From positions 33,916-97,915 of the forward strand of contig JAAZBB010000077.1 of the NCBI GenBank assembly GCA_012514035.1: a DNA stretch of 64,000 nt, in the 5' to 3' direction. Positions 28,804 through 37,836 of the stretch are shown here, one piece after another. Within the stretch, counting starts at the first letter, position 1; every line of letters starts with the position of its first letter. This DNA comes from Lentisphaerota bacterium. Its GTDB lineage: Bacteria > Verrucomicrobiota > Kiritimatiellia > CAIQIC01 > Lenti-01. The notes beneath the pieces were generated by a model that was not told the DNA's origin, did no database searches, and saw nothing but the letters and a program-made list of their open reading frames with translations. The translations under genes and the position numbers were made by a program.

Positions 28804-30105
28804 ATGAAAGACTTCCCGGTTGATATCATCGCCTGTTTTGTCGGGCTGCTGCTGGTGGCCCTGTTTTCGGGCATCATGTTCCGCAAGCTCCGCATCCCCT
28901 ACACCATCGGCCTGGTGGTCATCGGCATGGCGCTCTACAAGCTCGGCGGACTTTTCCCGCCGTTGCAGATTTTGCAGCGCGTCCATCTCACGCCGAACTT
29001 CATCCTCTACATCCTGATCCCGACGCTCATTTTCGACGCCGCGCTGAACCTCGACATCCGCGAGCTCATGCGCAACCTCGTCCCGATCCTGGTCCTGGCC
29101 GTGCCGGGCGTGCTCGTCGCCACCGCCGTCACGGGCCTGATCGTCGCCCGATTCACGCCGTTGAGCCTGAACGCCGCCATGCTCTTTGGGGCGTTGATCT
29201 CCACCACGGATCCCGTCGCGGTCATCGCCCTCTTCAATGAACTCAGGGCGCCGAAGCGCCTCACCATGCTGGTAGACGGCGAAAGCCTGTTGAACGACGC
29301 CACCGCCATCGTGATGTTCGATATCGTCGCGGCCATTGTCGCCGGGAGCCTGCTGCTGGCCGATCCGGCCGAGGCGTGGAGTCTGTCCGCGCTGGCCTCG
29401 GTGCCCCGCGATTTCGCGGTGGTCTTCTTCGGGGGCCTCCTGGTCGGCGCGGTCGTGGGGTGGCTGATGATGCAAATCATCCGCCTGTCCCGCCACGATC
29501 CGCTGGTCGAGGTGGGCTTGACCACTGTCGTGGCCTATGCCGCCTTCATCCTGGCCAACTATTATCTCAAATTCTCGGGCGTGATGGCCGCCTGCGGCGC
29601 GGGCATGGTCGTCAGCTACTATGGCCGGCGTTATCTCGGCGAGGACATGTTCCGCGCCATCCATCACTTCTGGGCCTTTGCGTGCTTCATCGCCAACAGC
29701 ATGATTTTCCTGCTGCTGGGGCTGACGAAATCCTTCCTGATCCACAACCTCGGGCGGCTGTACAAAGTCGGCGCCGCTGTCGGCGTGGCGATTGTCGCCG
29801 TGCTTCTGTCCCGCGCCCTCATCGTCGGCCTGACCGCCCTGGGCTGGAACCTGTTCAGCCGGCGCGAGAACCGGATCACCTGGCCCATGCAATTCATCAT
29901 GCTGTGGGGCGGCTTACGGGGCGCGCTGCCCATCGCCCTGGCCGTCTCCATCGGCGCCGCGCTGGTGCCGCCGGAAGAGCAAACCCTCATCATCCAACTC
30001 ACCCTGGGCATCATCCTGTTCACCATCCTCGTCCAGGGCACGACCATGAAGCGATTCATGCGCCGTTTCGGGATGGTCGGCAGCGACCCTCCCGCCGCGG
30101 ATTAG
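28804..30105 (+). CDS. CPA1-family cation:proton antiporter (paralog B)
   Basis: MKDFPVDIIACFVGLLL..., STTDPVAVIALFNE, LVDGESLLNDATAIVMFD, LWGGLRGALPIALAVS. Confidence 0.9.
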   Translation: MKDFPVDIIACFVGLLLVALFSGIMFRKLRIPYTIGLVVIGMALYKLGGLFPPLQILQRVHLTPNFILYILIPTLIFDAALNLDIRELMRNLVPILVLAVPGVLVATAVTGLIVARFTPLSLNAAMLFGALISTTDPVAVIALFNELRAPKRLTMLVDGESLLNDATAIVMFDIVAAIVAGSLLLADPAEAWSLSALASVPRDFAVVFFGGLLVGAVVGWLMMQIIRLSRHDPLVEVGLTTVVAYAAFILANYYLKFSGVMAACGAGMVVSYYGRRYLGEDMFRAIHHFWAFACFIANSMIFLLLGLTKSFLIHNLGRLYKVGAAVGVAIVAVLLSRALIVGLTALGWNLFSRRENRITWPMQFIMLWGGLRGALPIALAVSIGAALVPPEEQTLIIQLTLGIILFTILVQGTTMKRFMRRFGMVGSDPPAAD

Positions 30106-30139
30106 CTCGGTCATGTTGCCATAAGAAAAACCATGCCTC

Positions 30140-31009
30140 ATGAATCCCCTGCCCCCCATCCAGGTCGCGCTCGGCGGTTTTCCCGATTATGAGCTGATCG
30201 ACTCCGGCCGCCGCTGCAAGCTTGAACGCTTCGGGCCGATCATGGTGATTCGCGGCGAGCCCAAGGCCTGGTGGGAACCCGTTTTGCCTCCTTCTGAATG
30301 GGACAAGGCCCAGGCCATCCACGATGAAGACCGCGGCTGGGAGTTGCGGCCCGGATGCCCCCGCGAATGGCAGCTGCGAGTCGACCGACTGACGTTTCTG
30401 GCCCGGATTTCCGACACCAGCAAGCATCTCGGCGTGTTTCCGGAACAGTCGCCTCACTGGCGCGTCATTCAAAAAACCGCTGCGCCCGGTGCGCGGCTGC
30501 TCAATCTCTTTGGTTATACTGGAATCGCGACGCTGGTCGCCGCCGAAGCCGGCTGGGTTCCCACCCAGGTGGATGCCTCCAGACCCGCCACCGCCTGGGC
30601 CCGCGCAAACCAGGCCGCCTCCCGGCTGACGGACAAGCCGATCCGCTGGATCATCGAGGATGCCGTCAAATACGTCCGCCGGGAAATCAAGCGCGGCTCG
30701 CGTTATGACGGCATTCTGCTCGATCCGCCGGCGTTCGGCCGCGGTCCCGACGGCAACGTGTGGAAAGTGGAACGGCAGCTCCCCGAACTGCTCGATCTTT
30801 GCCGGAAAGCCATGACCGACAAACCCCGCCTCCTGCTGCTGACCACCTACAACATCGAGGCCTCCGCCCTGATGCTGCGCAATCTGCTCCAGGACCTGAT
30901 GAAACCCTACGGCGGCCGCATCGAAGCAGGCGAACTGGCTTTGTCCCACTCCTCCGCCCCTGACCGGCTGCTGCCGCTGTCGATCTACGCCCGATGGACG
31001 GCCATCTAA
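30140..31009 (+). CDS. Class I SAM-dependent methyltransferase (RlmI/COG1092-like)
   Basis: LNLFGYTGIATLVAAEAGWVPTQVDASRPATAWARANQ, YDGILLDPPAFGRGPDGNVW. Confidence 0.85.
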   Translation: MNPLPPIQVALGGFPDYELIDSGRRCKLERFGPIMVIRGEPKAWWEPVLPPSEWDKAQAIHDEDRGWELRPGCPREWQLRVDRLTFLARISDTSKHLGVFPEQSPHWRVIQKTAAPGARLLNLFGYTGIATLVAAEAGWVPTQVDASRPATAWARANQAASRLTDKPIRWIIEDAVKYVRREIKRGSRYDGILLDPPAFGRGPDGNVWKVERQLPELLDLCRKAMTDKPRLLLLTTYNIEASALMLRNLLQDLMKPYGGRIEAGELALSHSSAPDRLLPLSIYARWTAI

Positions 31010-31998
31010 GCCCCACCGTGAAAACCTTGCGCGACATCGGCGAAAACGGCCTGCTGCGGCGCGTGCTCCCGCTCCTGCCGCAACGGGCGGACACGGTGGT
31101 CGGCCCGGGCGACGATTGTGCCGTTGTCCGCGTGCCCGGCTCGCGCATTGATTGGCTGTTCACCACCGATCCCGTCATCGAGGGCCGCCACTTTGAACCG
31201 GCCACGCCGTCGCGGCAGGTTGGCCACAAGGCCGTCGCCCGGGTCGTGTCCGACATCGCCGCGATGGGCGGCGAACCGGTCTGGATCCTGGCGGACCTGG
31301 TCGCTCCGGCCGCCACGCCGGTCACGCGGATCCGCGGACTGTTCGCCGGCATGGCCGCAGCCGCAAAAAAATGGGACCTCGGCATCCTCGGCGGCGACAC
31401 CGCCGAAGGCGACACCCTGGAATTGCACGTCTTCGGCATCGGCCGCATCGCGCGCGGCACCGCCGTGCTGCGCTCCGGCGCCCGTCCCGGCGACCTGGTA
31501 TACGTGACCGGGGCCCTCGGCGGTGCCTATTTGCCCGGTTGCCGCCATCATCTGCTTTTCCAGCCGCGCCTGGCCGCCGGCCAATTCCTGGCGGACCGGC
31601 GCCATGCCACCGCCATGATGGACCTCTCCGACGGCCTAGCCGCCGATCTGCCGCGCCTGCTCGATGCCTCCAAGCGCGGCGTCCGCCTCGAGGCCGCGGC
31701 CATCCCGATCTCAAGGACTGCGCGCAAAACCAGCCAGCCCCTCGCGCATGCGCTGGGCGACGGCGAAGATTTCGAACTGCTCTTCACCATCGCGCCGGAG
31801 AAGCGCATGCTCTTCGAGGTGATTTGGCAAACCCGTTTTCCCCGACTCCGGGCCACCTGCATCGGCGAAATCCTTGCCAACCCCAAACGGAGAATCCTTC
31901 AGTTGGCCGGCGGCAAGACCGTCCCCCTGCGCCCCGGCGGTTACCAGCATTTTTCGAAAACGCCTTCCGCCCGTCCTCATTCCAAGGCTGATCATTGA
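30994..31998 (+). CDS. thiL: Thiamine-phosphate kinase
   Basis: VGPGDDCAVVRVPG, TTDPVIEGRHF, GHKAVARVVSDIAAMGGEP, GGDTAEGD, DLSDGLAADLPRL. Confidence 0.92.
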   Translation: MDGHLSPTVKTLRDIGENGLLRRVLPLLPQRADTVVGPGDDCAVVRVPGSRIDWLFTTDPVIEGRHFEPATPSRQVGHKAVARVVSDIAAMGGEPVWILADLVAPAATPVTRIRGLFAGMAAAAKKWDLGILGGDTAEGDTLELHVFGIGRIARGTAVLRSGARPGDLVYVTGALGGAYLPGCRHHLLFQPRLAAGQFLADRRHATAMMDLSDGLAADLPRLLDASKRGVRLEAAAIPISRTARKTSQPLAHALGDGEDFELLFTIAPEKRMLFEVIWQTRFPRLRATCIGEILANPKRRILQLAGGKTVPLRPGGYQHFSKTPSARPHSKADH

Positions 31999-31999
31999 C

Positions 32000-33100
32000 A
32001 TGTCCGTCACGTATCCCACCGAACTCGAAGCCTGCTGGTTGAAGGTCGCCGCCGCCGAAACGCACGCAAGCGCCGTCCGCGATGTCCTGCACCGGCTGCG
32101 GCCGGACATCGTCCGCCTGGCCGACCGTTTTACCACCGGACGAGCCGAAGCCGCGGCCGCCCCCTATCTGAAGGACACCCGCGCCTGCGCCGCCTATTCC
32201 CTGTTTTTCGCCCCCCAGACTCATGCCCGGCTGACGCATATTCTTGCCGAACTGCCGCCTTTCCCGGAAACGGTCCGGCCGTTGCGCGTGCTCGACCTCG
32301 GCGCGGGCACCGGGGCCGCCTCGTGGGCGCTGCTGGACCATCTTGGCCGGCGCCCGGTCGCGCTCACGGCCTGGGACCACTCCCGCGCCGCCCTGCGCGG
32401 CCTTCACAACCTCTTCGAGGCCCTGCGCACCCCGCGCTGGCCGGACACCACCCTGCGAACGAATGCCGCCCCGCTCGAAGACTTTGATCCCGGTGACGAT
32501 TCCTTCGATGTCGTCCTCCTGCACTACGTCCTCAACGAGTTTGCCCCCGCCAGCCGCCGGCTGGTTCTTACCCGTGCGGCGCGCGCCCTGTCACCCCGCG
32601 GACGCCTCATCCTGTGCGAACCGTTGCGTCACGAATCCGGCGACTACATGCGGGAACTCCGTGCCTTCGCCCTCGGCGAACTCGGCCTGCACCTGCTGGC
32701 GCCCTGTCCCCACGAGTTCGCCTGCCCTCTGGAAGGTCCCTGCCACGACGTGCGGACCTGGCAAATTTCCCAAGCGCTCCAGATCCTCAATTCCACCCTG
32801 AAGCGCGACCTTCGCCATCTGGCGTATGCCTTCCTGGTGCTCACCCCTGCCGCGCCGCGGCCTGCGCCGGAGGCCATCCGCTGCCGCGTTGTCGGTTCGC
32901 CCACCCAGGCCAAGGGCCAGACTGTGTGTCCGGCGTGCTGTTCCGACGGCCACATCCATCGGCTGCAGCTCCTGCACCGGGATTTCGACACTTTGGGCCG
33001 CAAGGAATTGCGTCATCTCGAGCGCGGCCAGGTCCTGCCTCTCCACGATCTCAGGCCCTTGGGCGAACCCAACCTGTTCCGTGCCACGCCCGCCCGTTGA
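32000..33100 (+). CDS. Rsm22-like methyltransferase family protein
   Basis: AYLKDTRACAAYSLFFAP-type N-terminus, VLDLGAGTGAASWALLDHL, C-terminal VCPACC motif and RHLERGQVLPL. Confidence 0.7.
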   Translation: MSVTYPTELEACWLKVAAAETHASAVRDVLHRLRPDIVRLADRFTTGRAEAAAAPYLKDTRACAAYSLFFAPQTHARLTHILAELPPFPETVRPLRVLDLGAGTGAASWALLDHLGRRPVALTAWDHSRAALRGLHNLFEALRTPRWPDTTLRTNAAPLEDFDPGDDSFDVVLLHYVLNEFAPASRRLVLTRAARALSPRGRLILCEPLRHESGDYMRELRAFALGELGLHLLAPCPHEFACPLEGPCHDVRTWQISQALQILNSTLKRDLRHLAYAFLVLTPAAPRPAPEAIRCRVVGSPTQAKGQTVCPACCSDGHIHRLQLLHRDFDTLGRKELRHLERGQVLPLHDLRPLGEPNLFRATPAR

Positions 33101-33117
33101 TCCGGTTGCCGCCCCCC

Positions 33118-33146
33118 TTGCATTCACTCCTCTGGAGTGATATGCT
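33118..33146 (+). promoter_or_regulatory. Putative promoter with 17-bp palindrome filling the spacer
   Basis: TTGCAT (33118-33123), TCACTCCTCTGGAGTGA (33124-33140), TATGCT (33141-33146); upstream of KTSC gene at 33176. Confidence 0.6.
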
Positions 33147-33175
33147 TTTGGAAGTAACCCACAGGAGATTTCATC

Positions 33176-33457
33176 ATGAAAAAGACCGCTTTGGCACTCG
33201 CCGCTCTGATGCTTCTGACCGTGGTCGCCGTGGCCGCCGAAATCCTCATGCACCCCGTCGAATCCTCCTTGATCGCCAAGGCGGGCTACGATGCCGAAAC
33301 GCAGACCCTGGCCATTCAACTGGTCAACAGTTCCGACGTCTACAACTACCAAGGCGTGCCTCAGGACATCTATGACGGTTTTCTCGCCGCCGAATCCAAG
33401 GGTTCCTATTACGTTTCGACCATCAAGGCCAAATATCCGGCGTTGAAATCCGAGTAG
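33176..33457 (+). CDS. Secreted KTSC-domain protein (paralog)
   Basis: Signal peptide MKKTALALAALMLLTVVAVAAE; SSLIAKAGYDAETQTLAIQL...YNYQGVPQDIYDGFLAAESKGSYYVSTIKAKY. Confidence 0.8.
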   Translation: MKKTALALAALMLLTVVAVAAEILMHPVESSLIAKAGYDAETQTLAIQLVNSSDVYNYQGVPQDIYDGFLAAESKGSYYVSTIKAKYPALKSE

Positions 33458-33472
33458 CCCCGTCGGCTTGTT

Positions 33473-34135
33473 TCAGCCCTTGCGCAGCACGTTCACCCGC
33501 GGATTGCCGCGGGTGAGCGCATGGAGCTCGAACGCGGCGAAAATCCATTCCAGCGTTTGCTGGTGGTAGAACACCACGTGGGTTTCGTCGCTGGCATATC
33601 CCCACGTCCGGAACAATTCCAGGTCGGTCCACAGAGCCGTCATCACCACGAGAATGCCGCCGGGCTTGAGCAACGCAAGCATCCGCCGCCATTCCGCCGC
33701 CGGCTCGTGGAAATGCTCGACCACCTCGGTCGCAAACAGGAAATCGAACAGGTCCGCGGGCCATGCGGGATAAAAAAAAGGGTCGTAGTTTGCGCACGAC
33801 AGTCCCTCGGCCTGCAGCATTCCACTGAGCGTGGGGGTATGCCCGCAGCCGTAATCCAGGCCGCGCATCCCCGGATGCAGAAACGGCCGGGCCGGCTCCA
33901 CCGCCTGCCGCAAAAAGGCCACGTAGCCCGCATCCCCGGGCCCGTTGCGATGCTTGGCATAGCGGGCCTTCTCCGCCGCCGGCGTCGGCCGGAATTCCGG
34001 CTCCACGAAAATCAACCTGCACCGCCCGCACAACCGGTGCCGGCGGCGATTGCGATCGACGAGCCGCGCAAACGGTCCGGCCGCCCCGCAGAGCGGACAA
34101 GTCCAGAAAGCCGGCTGGCGGAGATCCCTTTGCAT
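33473..34135 (-). CDS. Class I SAM-dependent methyltransferase with N-terminal zinc ribbon
   Basis: CPLCG...LCGRC zinc ribbon; GLDYGCGHTPTLS, FLFATEVVEHFHEPAAEWRRMLALLKPGGIL. Confidence 0.82.
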   Translation of the reverse strand: MQRDLRQPAFWTCPLCGAAGPFARLVDRNRRRHRLCGRCRLIFVEPEFRPTPAAEKARYAKHRNGPGDAGYVAFLRQAVEPARPFLHPGMRGLDYGCGHTPTLSGMLQAEGLSCANYDPFFYPAWPADLFDFLFATEVVEHFHEPAAEWRRMLALLKPGGILVVMTALWTDLELFRTWGYASDETHVVFYHQQTLEWIFAAFELHALTRGNPRVNVLRKG

Positions 34136-34236
34136 GGTGCTGGCCCCGAACCGTAGCACGCCGCATCCCAAGGGGAAAACAGCGAAATGTTCCGGACTTG
34201 CGCACGGCGGGCCGATTCGGCAATTTTCATTGCGCG

Positions 34237-34713
34237 ATGAGCGATGACGGCTTCACCTTTCTTCCCGGCGGCCTGCGCCTGAAAAAATCCGATCCCCTCT
34301 TTGATTCGTTGGGAGCGCTCGACGAACTCAATGCCGCCCTCGGCCTCTTGCGAGTGGCGCTTGCCGGGGAACCGGACGCGATGCTGATCGAATCCCTGCA
34401 AGGACAGATCCTGCAGGTCGGCAGCGAGCTGGCCAACAGCAAGGCTGCGCTCGGGATGGACGCCGTCATCGCGCTGGAAAAGGAAATTGCCAGCCGCCTG
34501 GCGGGATGGCCCCCGCTGCATGGGTTTGTCAGACCCGGCACGGATGAAGTCACCGCCCGCGCGCACTGGGCCCGCGCCGTCTGCCGCCGGGCCGAACGAG
34601 AACTTGTCCGCGCCCGGGAATCGCATCCCGACCGGATTTTCTCGACAGCCCTCGCCTATCTTGACCGCCTATCGAGCCTGTTATTCGCCATGACGCGGGC
34701 GAAAGAGCAGTAG
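34237..34713 (+). CDS. PduO-type cob(I)yrinic acid a,c-diamide adenosyltransferase
   Basis: FDSLGALDELNAALGL, GFVRPGTDEVTARAHWARAVCRRAER, AYLDRLSSLLFAMTR. Confidence 0.9.
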   Translation: MSDDGFTFLPGGLRLKKSDPLFDSLGALDELNAALGLLRVALAGEPDAMLIESLQGQILQVGSELANSKAALGMDAVIALEKEIASRLAGWPPLHGFVRPGTDEVTARAHWARAVCRRAERELVRARESHPDRIFSTALAYLDRLSSLLFAMTRAKEQ

Positions 34714-34738
34714 AAATCACTCGGCGGCACTCGAAAGA

Positions 34739-35677
34739 TCATGGCGGGCTGGAACTTGGCAGGCCGGGTGCAGCCGCATTGCCGGTCGATGCCGCCCCGG
34801 CGGCATCCGGGGACGGATTGATCACCGTCAGCCGGCGGCCCAGGATAATACAATTGAACAGCGCGCGCCCAACCTGGTCGCGCGTGAGAAACGCATTGCT
34901 GCCCGGGACTTCGTTGAGCGAGACCACGGTCTGGGTCAGAATGTCGTAGGTCCGGATCGCCAGCGACTGGAGCGACCACATGGCGGGTTCCTCGATGTCC
35001 ATGTCGGAGGCGAATCGGATCAGCATCTTCCGGTTCTCGACGAAGGCCCATAGTTCGTTGGCAACGGGCGAGAGCGGAGCGACGTGCACGATCTGTTCCC
35101 CGGCCTCCCGCTTTTGCGGATCGAGGCCGAGATGTTCCCGCAGCGCCACCCGCAGCCGCTCGTACATTTCCGCGTCGGGAAATTCCGCCTCCGAACGGGT
35201 CCGGAAGAGATAATTGCGCATCTCCGCCACTGGAATGGTCACGGCCACGGCGCCGGGCGGGGCCTCCGCCGGCACGGGCACGCGCGACACATTGATGATT
35301 CGATACCCCCGGCTTGTCACGTCAATGCCCAGGTCCTCGATCGTGTAATCCGCCTTCTTGACTTGCACCGCGATGCCCCGGAGGGGCAGATCGATTTCGG
35401 CAATCACACTCCGGTCGCCTTCATCCAACTTCACGTCCCGCCGCCAAACGCGAAAAGTGAAATCCTCCCCCCCCGACTCTTGTTCGATGTCGGCCTCGTC
35501 CATGTACCAGCGGTAGAGATGCCGCACGATCTCGAAAAGGTACGTGGGCTCGGTCAATTCAGCGGGTGGAGCGAATGAGGCGGCGGGCGGCGCGGGTTCG
35601 GCGCTGGCGGGCACCTCCTCCTGCGCACAGGCGGCGGCAGCAACAACCAGAAGCCCGATGGCTGCAATCGATTTCAT
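34739..35677 (-). CDS. Hypothetical secreted protein
   Basis: Signal peptide MKSIAAIGLLVVAAAACAQ; no family recognised. Confidence 0.6.
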   Translation of the reverse strand: MKSIAAIGLLVVAAAACAQEEVPASAEPAPPAASFAPPAELTEPTYLFEIVRHLYRWYMDEADIEQESGGEDFTFRVWRRDVKLDEGDRSVIAEIDLPLRGIAVQVKKADYTIEDLGIDVTSRGYRIINVSRVPVPAEAPPGAVAVTIPVAEMRNYLFRTRSEAEFPDAEMYERLRVALREHLGLDPQKREAGEQIVHVAPLSPVANELWAFVENRKMLIRFASDMDIEEPAMWSLQSLAIRTYDILTQTVVSLNEVPGSNAFLTRDQVGRALFNCIILGRRLTVINPSPDAAGAASTGNAAAPGLPSSSPP

Positions 35678-36360
35678 TGGGGGTCCTTTCGCAGGGTGAA
35701 AAAGCGGTTGCCGCCCAGCAGGCCTTGCTGGGCGTCGGGGATTTTCACGAAGTTGCCGCCTGGACTGTAGTAGTCCTTCCCGGTCATCCAGGAATACGCC
35801 CGCCCGGTCACCGCAATTTGGTTCACGATGGTGAGTCCGGCGAACCGGTCTGCCCCGGGAATACCGCTGCTCAAATAGGCGTTGGCCAAGCCCTGTCCGA
35901 AGGCCAGCAGGCTGGCAAAGCGCCCCGGCTTGCCCCCGCTGTTGGCGATTTTGAGCAGATTCCGGATCCGTTCCTCCACCCGCGGCGCCGTTGCCGGTTT
36001 CCCCGCCGCATCCTTGAAGAAGCCCTCGCACTGGTTTTTCGCCGTGATCACGTCCAGGATGTTCTGCGAGCGGATCGCCGCGATTTCCTCCTGCTTGTAG
36101 CCCTCCGGTATATGGTTCATGCGGGAATGCAGCACCCAGAGGATCGAGAGCATCGTGGCCTTCGTATCGTCCTCGCTCAAGTAACCCCGTTCCCCCGGAA
36201 ACGGCGACTCGTTGACCAATAGCCGCGCCAGATAGCCCGAAGCAGTCGAAGCCGGTTCCAAGCTGGCAAATTGGGCCATGGCCGCGCTGGCGACACACAA
36301 CCACACCCCCGCGACGCCGGAGATGAAGGACCATCTGCGTTTTGTTTTCAGCATTTTCAT
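35674..36360 (-). CDS. Hypothetical secreted protein, possibly SleB-like
   Basis: Signal peptide ...VWLCVASAAMAQ; NESPFPGERGYLSEDDTKATMLSILWVLHSRM..QNILDVITAKNQCEGF weakly reminiscent of cell-wall hydrolase SleB; 4-bp overlap with next gene. Confidence 0.55.
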   Translation of the reverse strand: MKMLKTKRRWSFISGVAGVWLCVASAAMAQFASLEPASTASGYLARLLVNESPFPGERGYLSEDDTKATMLSILWVLHSRMNHIPEGYKQEEIAAIRSQNILDVITAKNQCEGFFKDAAGKPATAPRVEERIRNLLKIANSGGKPGRFASLLAFGQGLANAYLSSGIPGADRFAGLTIVNQIAVTGRAYSWMTGKDYYSPGGNFVKIPDAQQGLLGGNRFFTLRKDPQ

Positions 36361-36434
36361 GCCGGGATGCCGGTCGCCGGTCGCGGACTCAAGGAGCAGG
36401 TCCTGCCCCCGGCGGGGTGGCCGACGGCCGGATT

Positions 36435-37238
36435 TTACTTGTGGTCCGGGGGGACTGCGCCGTGCCCGTTCCACGCCTCGATCAAAGCCGGCCGATAAGG
36501 CAGCCAGCGGTCGAGGATCCGGTCCAGCAGGCCGCTGGCGCGCCAGCGCGCCAGGGCGGCGTTCACCTGTTGCCGCAATTCGACATCGTCCGGCCGCACC
36601 GCCCAGGCCAGCTGTTGCGCTTGCAAGGGGATGGGCACCAGTTCCAGCTTGGCTTCGTTGCGTGTGACGAGATCCATCGCCGCTGCCAGATCATCCACGT
36701 AGAGATCGATGCGCTTGCTGGCCAGATGGAACACCGCGTCGTCGGGAGAAGCCAATGGCAGGATCCGGCCGTTTGTGAATCGGCGTCGGACGAAAATGTC
36801 CGCCGAGGTATTCTGCAAGATGCCGATGTCCGCGGCCGCCCCGATGACCTCCGCGGCGGAGGCATAGCGGCTTGCTTCGCCGCGGCGCGTCACCGCGATC
36901 AGGGGGTTGTCCATATAGGGATCGCAGAAGGCCGCCCGGGCCTGTCGCGGCGGCGTGACGGTCAGGCCCGTCATCAGGATATCGACCTTCCCGGCCGCCA
37001 GCTCGTCGAACTGCCGCTCCCACGGCACGGAAATCAATTTCAACTCCAGCCCCAGATCCCGCGCCAGTTGGTCTGCAAAATCACACTCCGCGCCTGCCGC
37101 CTTGCCGTCCCGCATCATGGCCAGCGGCGGATAGTTCGGTGTCATCCCCACCCACAGCACCGGTTTCGAGCCCGGCATCGTCGCGCACGATGAACCCATC
37201 AGGGAAACCAAGACCACCGCCATCCACCGTCTATTCAT
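36435..37238 (-). CDS. ABC transporter substrate-binding protein, family 3 (amino-acid type)
   Basis: Signal/lipobox VSLMGSSCA; VGMTPNYPPLAMMRDGKAAGAECDFADQLARDLGLELKLISVPWERQFDELAAGKVDILMTGLTVT. Confidence 0.88.
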   Translation of the reverse strand: MNRRWMAVVLVSLMGSSCATMPGSKPVLWVGMTPNYPPLAMMRDGKAAGAECDFADQLARDLGLELKLISVPWERQFDELAAGKVDILMTGLTVTPPRQARAAFCDPYMDNPLIAVTRRGEASRYASAAEVIGAAADIGILQNTSADIFVRRRFTNGRILPLASPDDAVFHLASKRIDLYVDDLAAAMDLVTRNEAKLELVPIPLQAQQLAWAVRPDDVELRQQVNAALARWRASGLLDRILDRWLPYRPALIEAWNGHGAVPPDHK

Positions 37239-37444
37239 CGCCCAGCCTCCTTGCCCGTCAACGGATGTTTCTGTCGGCTGAGGGTGTCAGAACCAGGCCG
37301 GGAAAGCAAGAACGGGAGACCCTGGAACGCGGTCCGCACCTCCGGGAACCCTGCTCGATCCGAATACCAACAGGATTCAAATCGAACGGAAGGGTATGGA
37401 CATGACTTGGATTAATCCGCCGCCCTTCTTCGGTACGCATATCG

Positions 37445-37476
37445 ACCTGGCCGCTTCCCGCGGCCAGGTTTTGTTT
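37445..37476. terminator. Rho-independent terminator-like hairpin
   Basis: ACCTGGCCGC-TTCCC-GCGGCCAGGT followed by TTTGTTTT on + strand. Confidence 0.6.
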
Positions 37477-37783
37477 TGAACCGCGGCGGCTGATCCATGC
37501 GCGCCTCCATCTCGTTCCGACGCGCCTGGAGCCGGGACGCCCTCGTCCCGATGGCCCTTGCCCGTCCCCTTCCGATTCCGGCTCACCCGGAGAGTTCGCA
37601 TCTGCCATTTCCCGATCCAAAACCCATGGCTCGAATCCGTTTTCGATCCCGGGCAGTTGCACATTTTGCGGATGCACAGGAAGCGATTGGAGGTGCGGGA
37701 CACCCAAATCCGCACGATTCCCAAATCCACCCTTTGCCAATCACCCGCAGGCAACTGGCCTGCGGCGGGATGTTGAACTCAGG

Positions 37784-37812
37784 AAAAGGCCGCCCGGGGA
37801 ACCGGGCGGCCT
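37784..37812 (-). terminator. Rho-independent terminator-like hairpin of porin gene
   Basis: AGGCCGCCCGG/CCGGGCGGCCT stem (37787-37812) with TTTTCC on minus strand just downstream of the porin stop. Confidence 0.6.
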
Positions 37813-37836
37813 CAACCTGCGAACCTTGGACTGATC

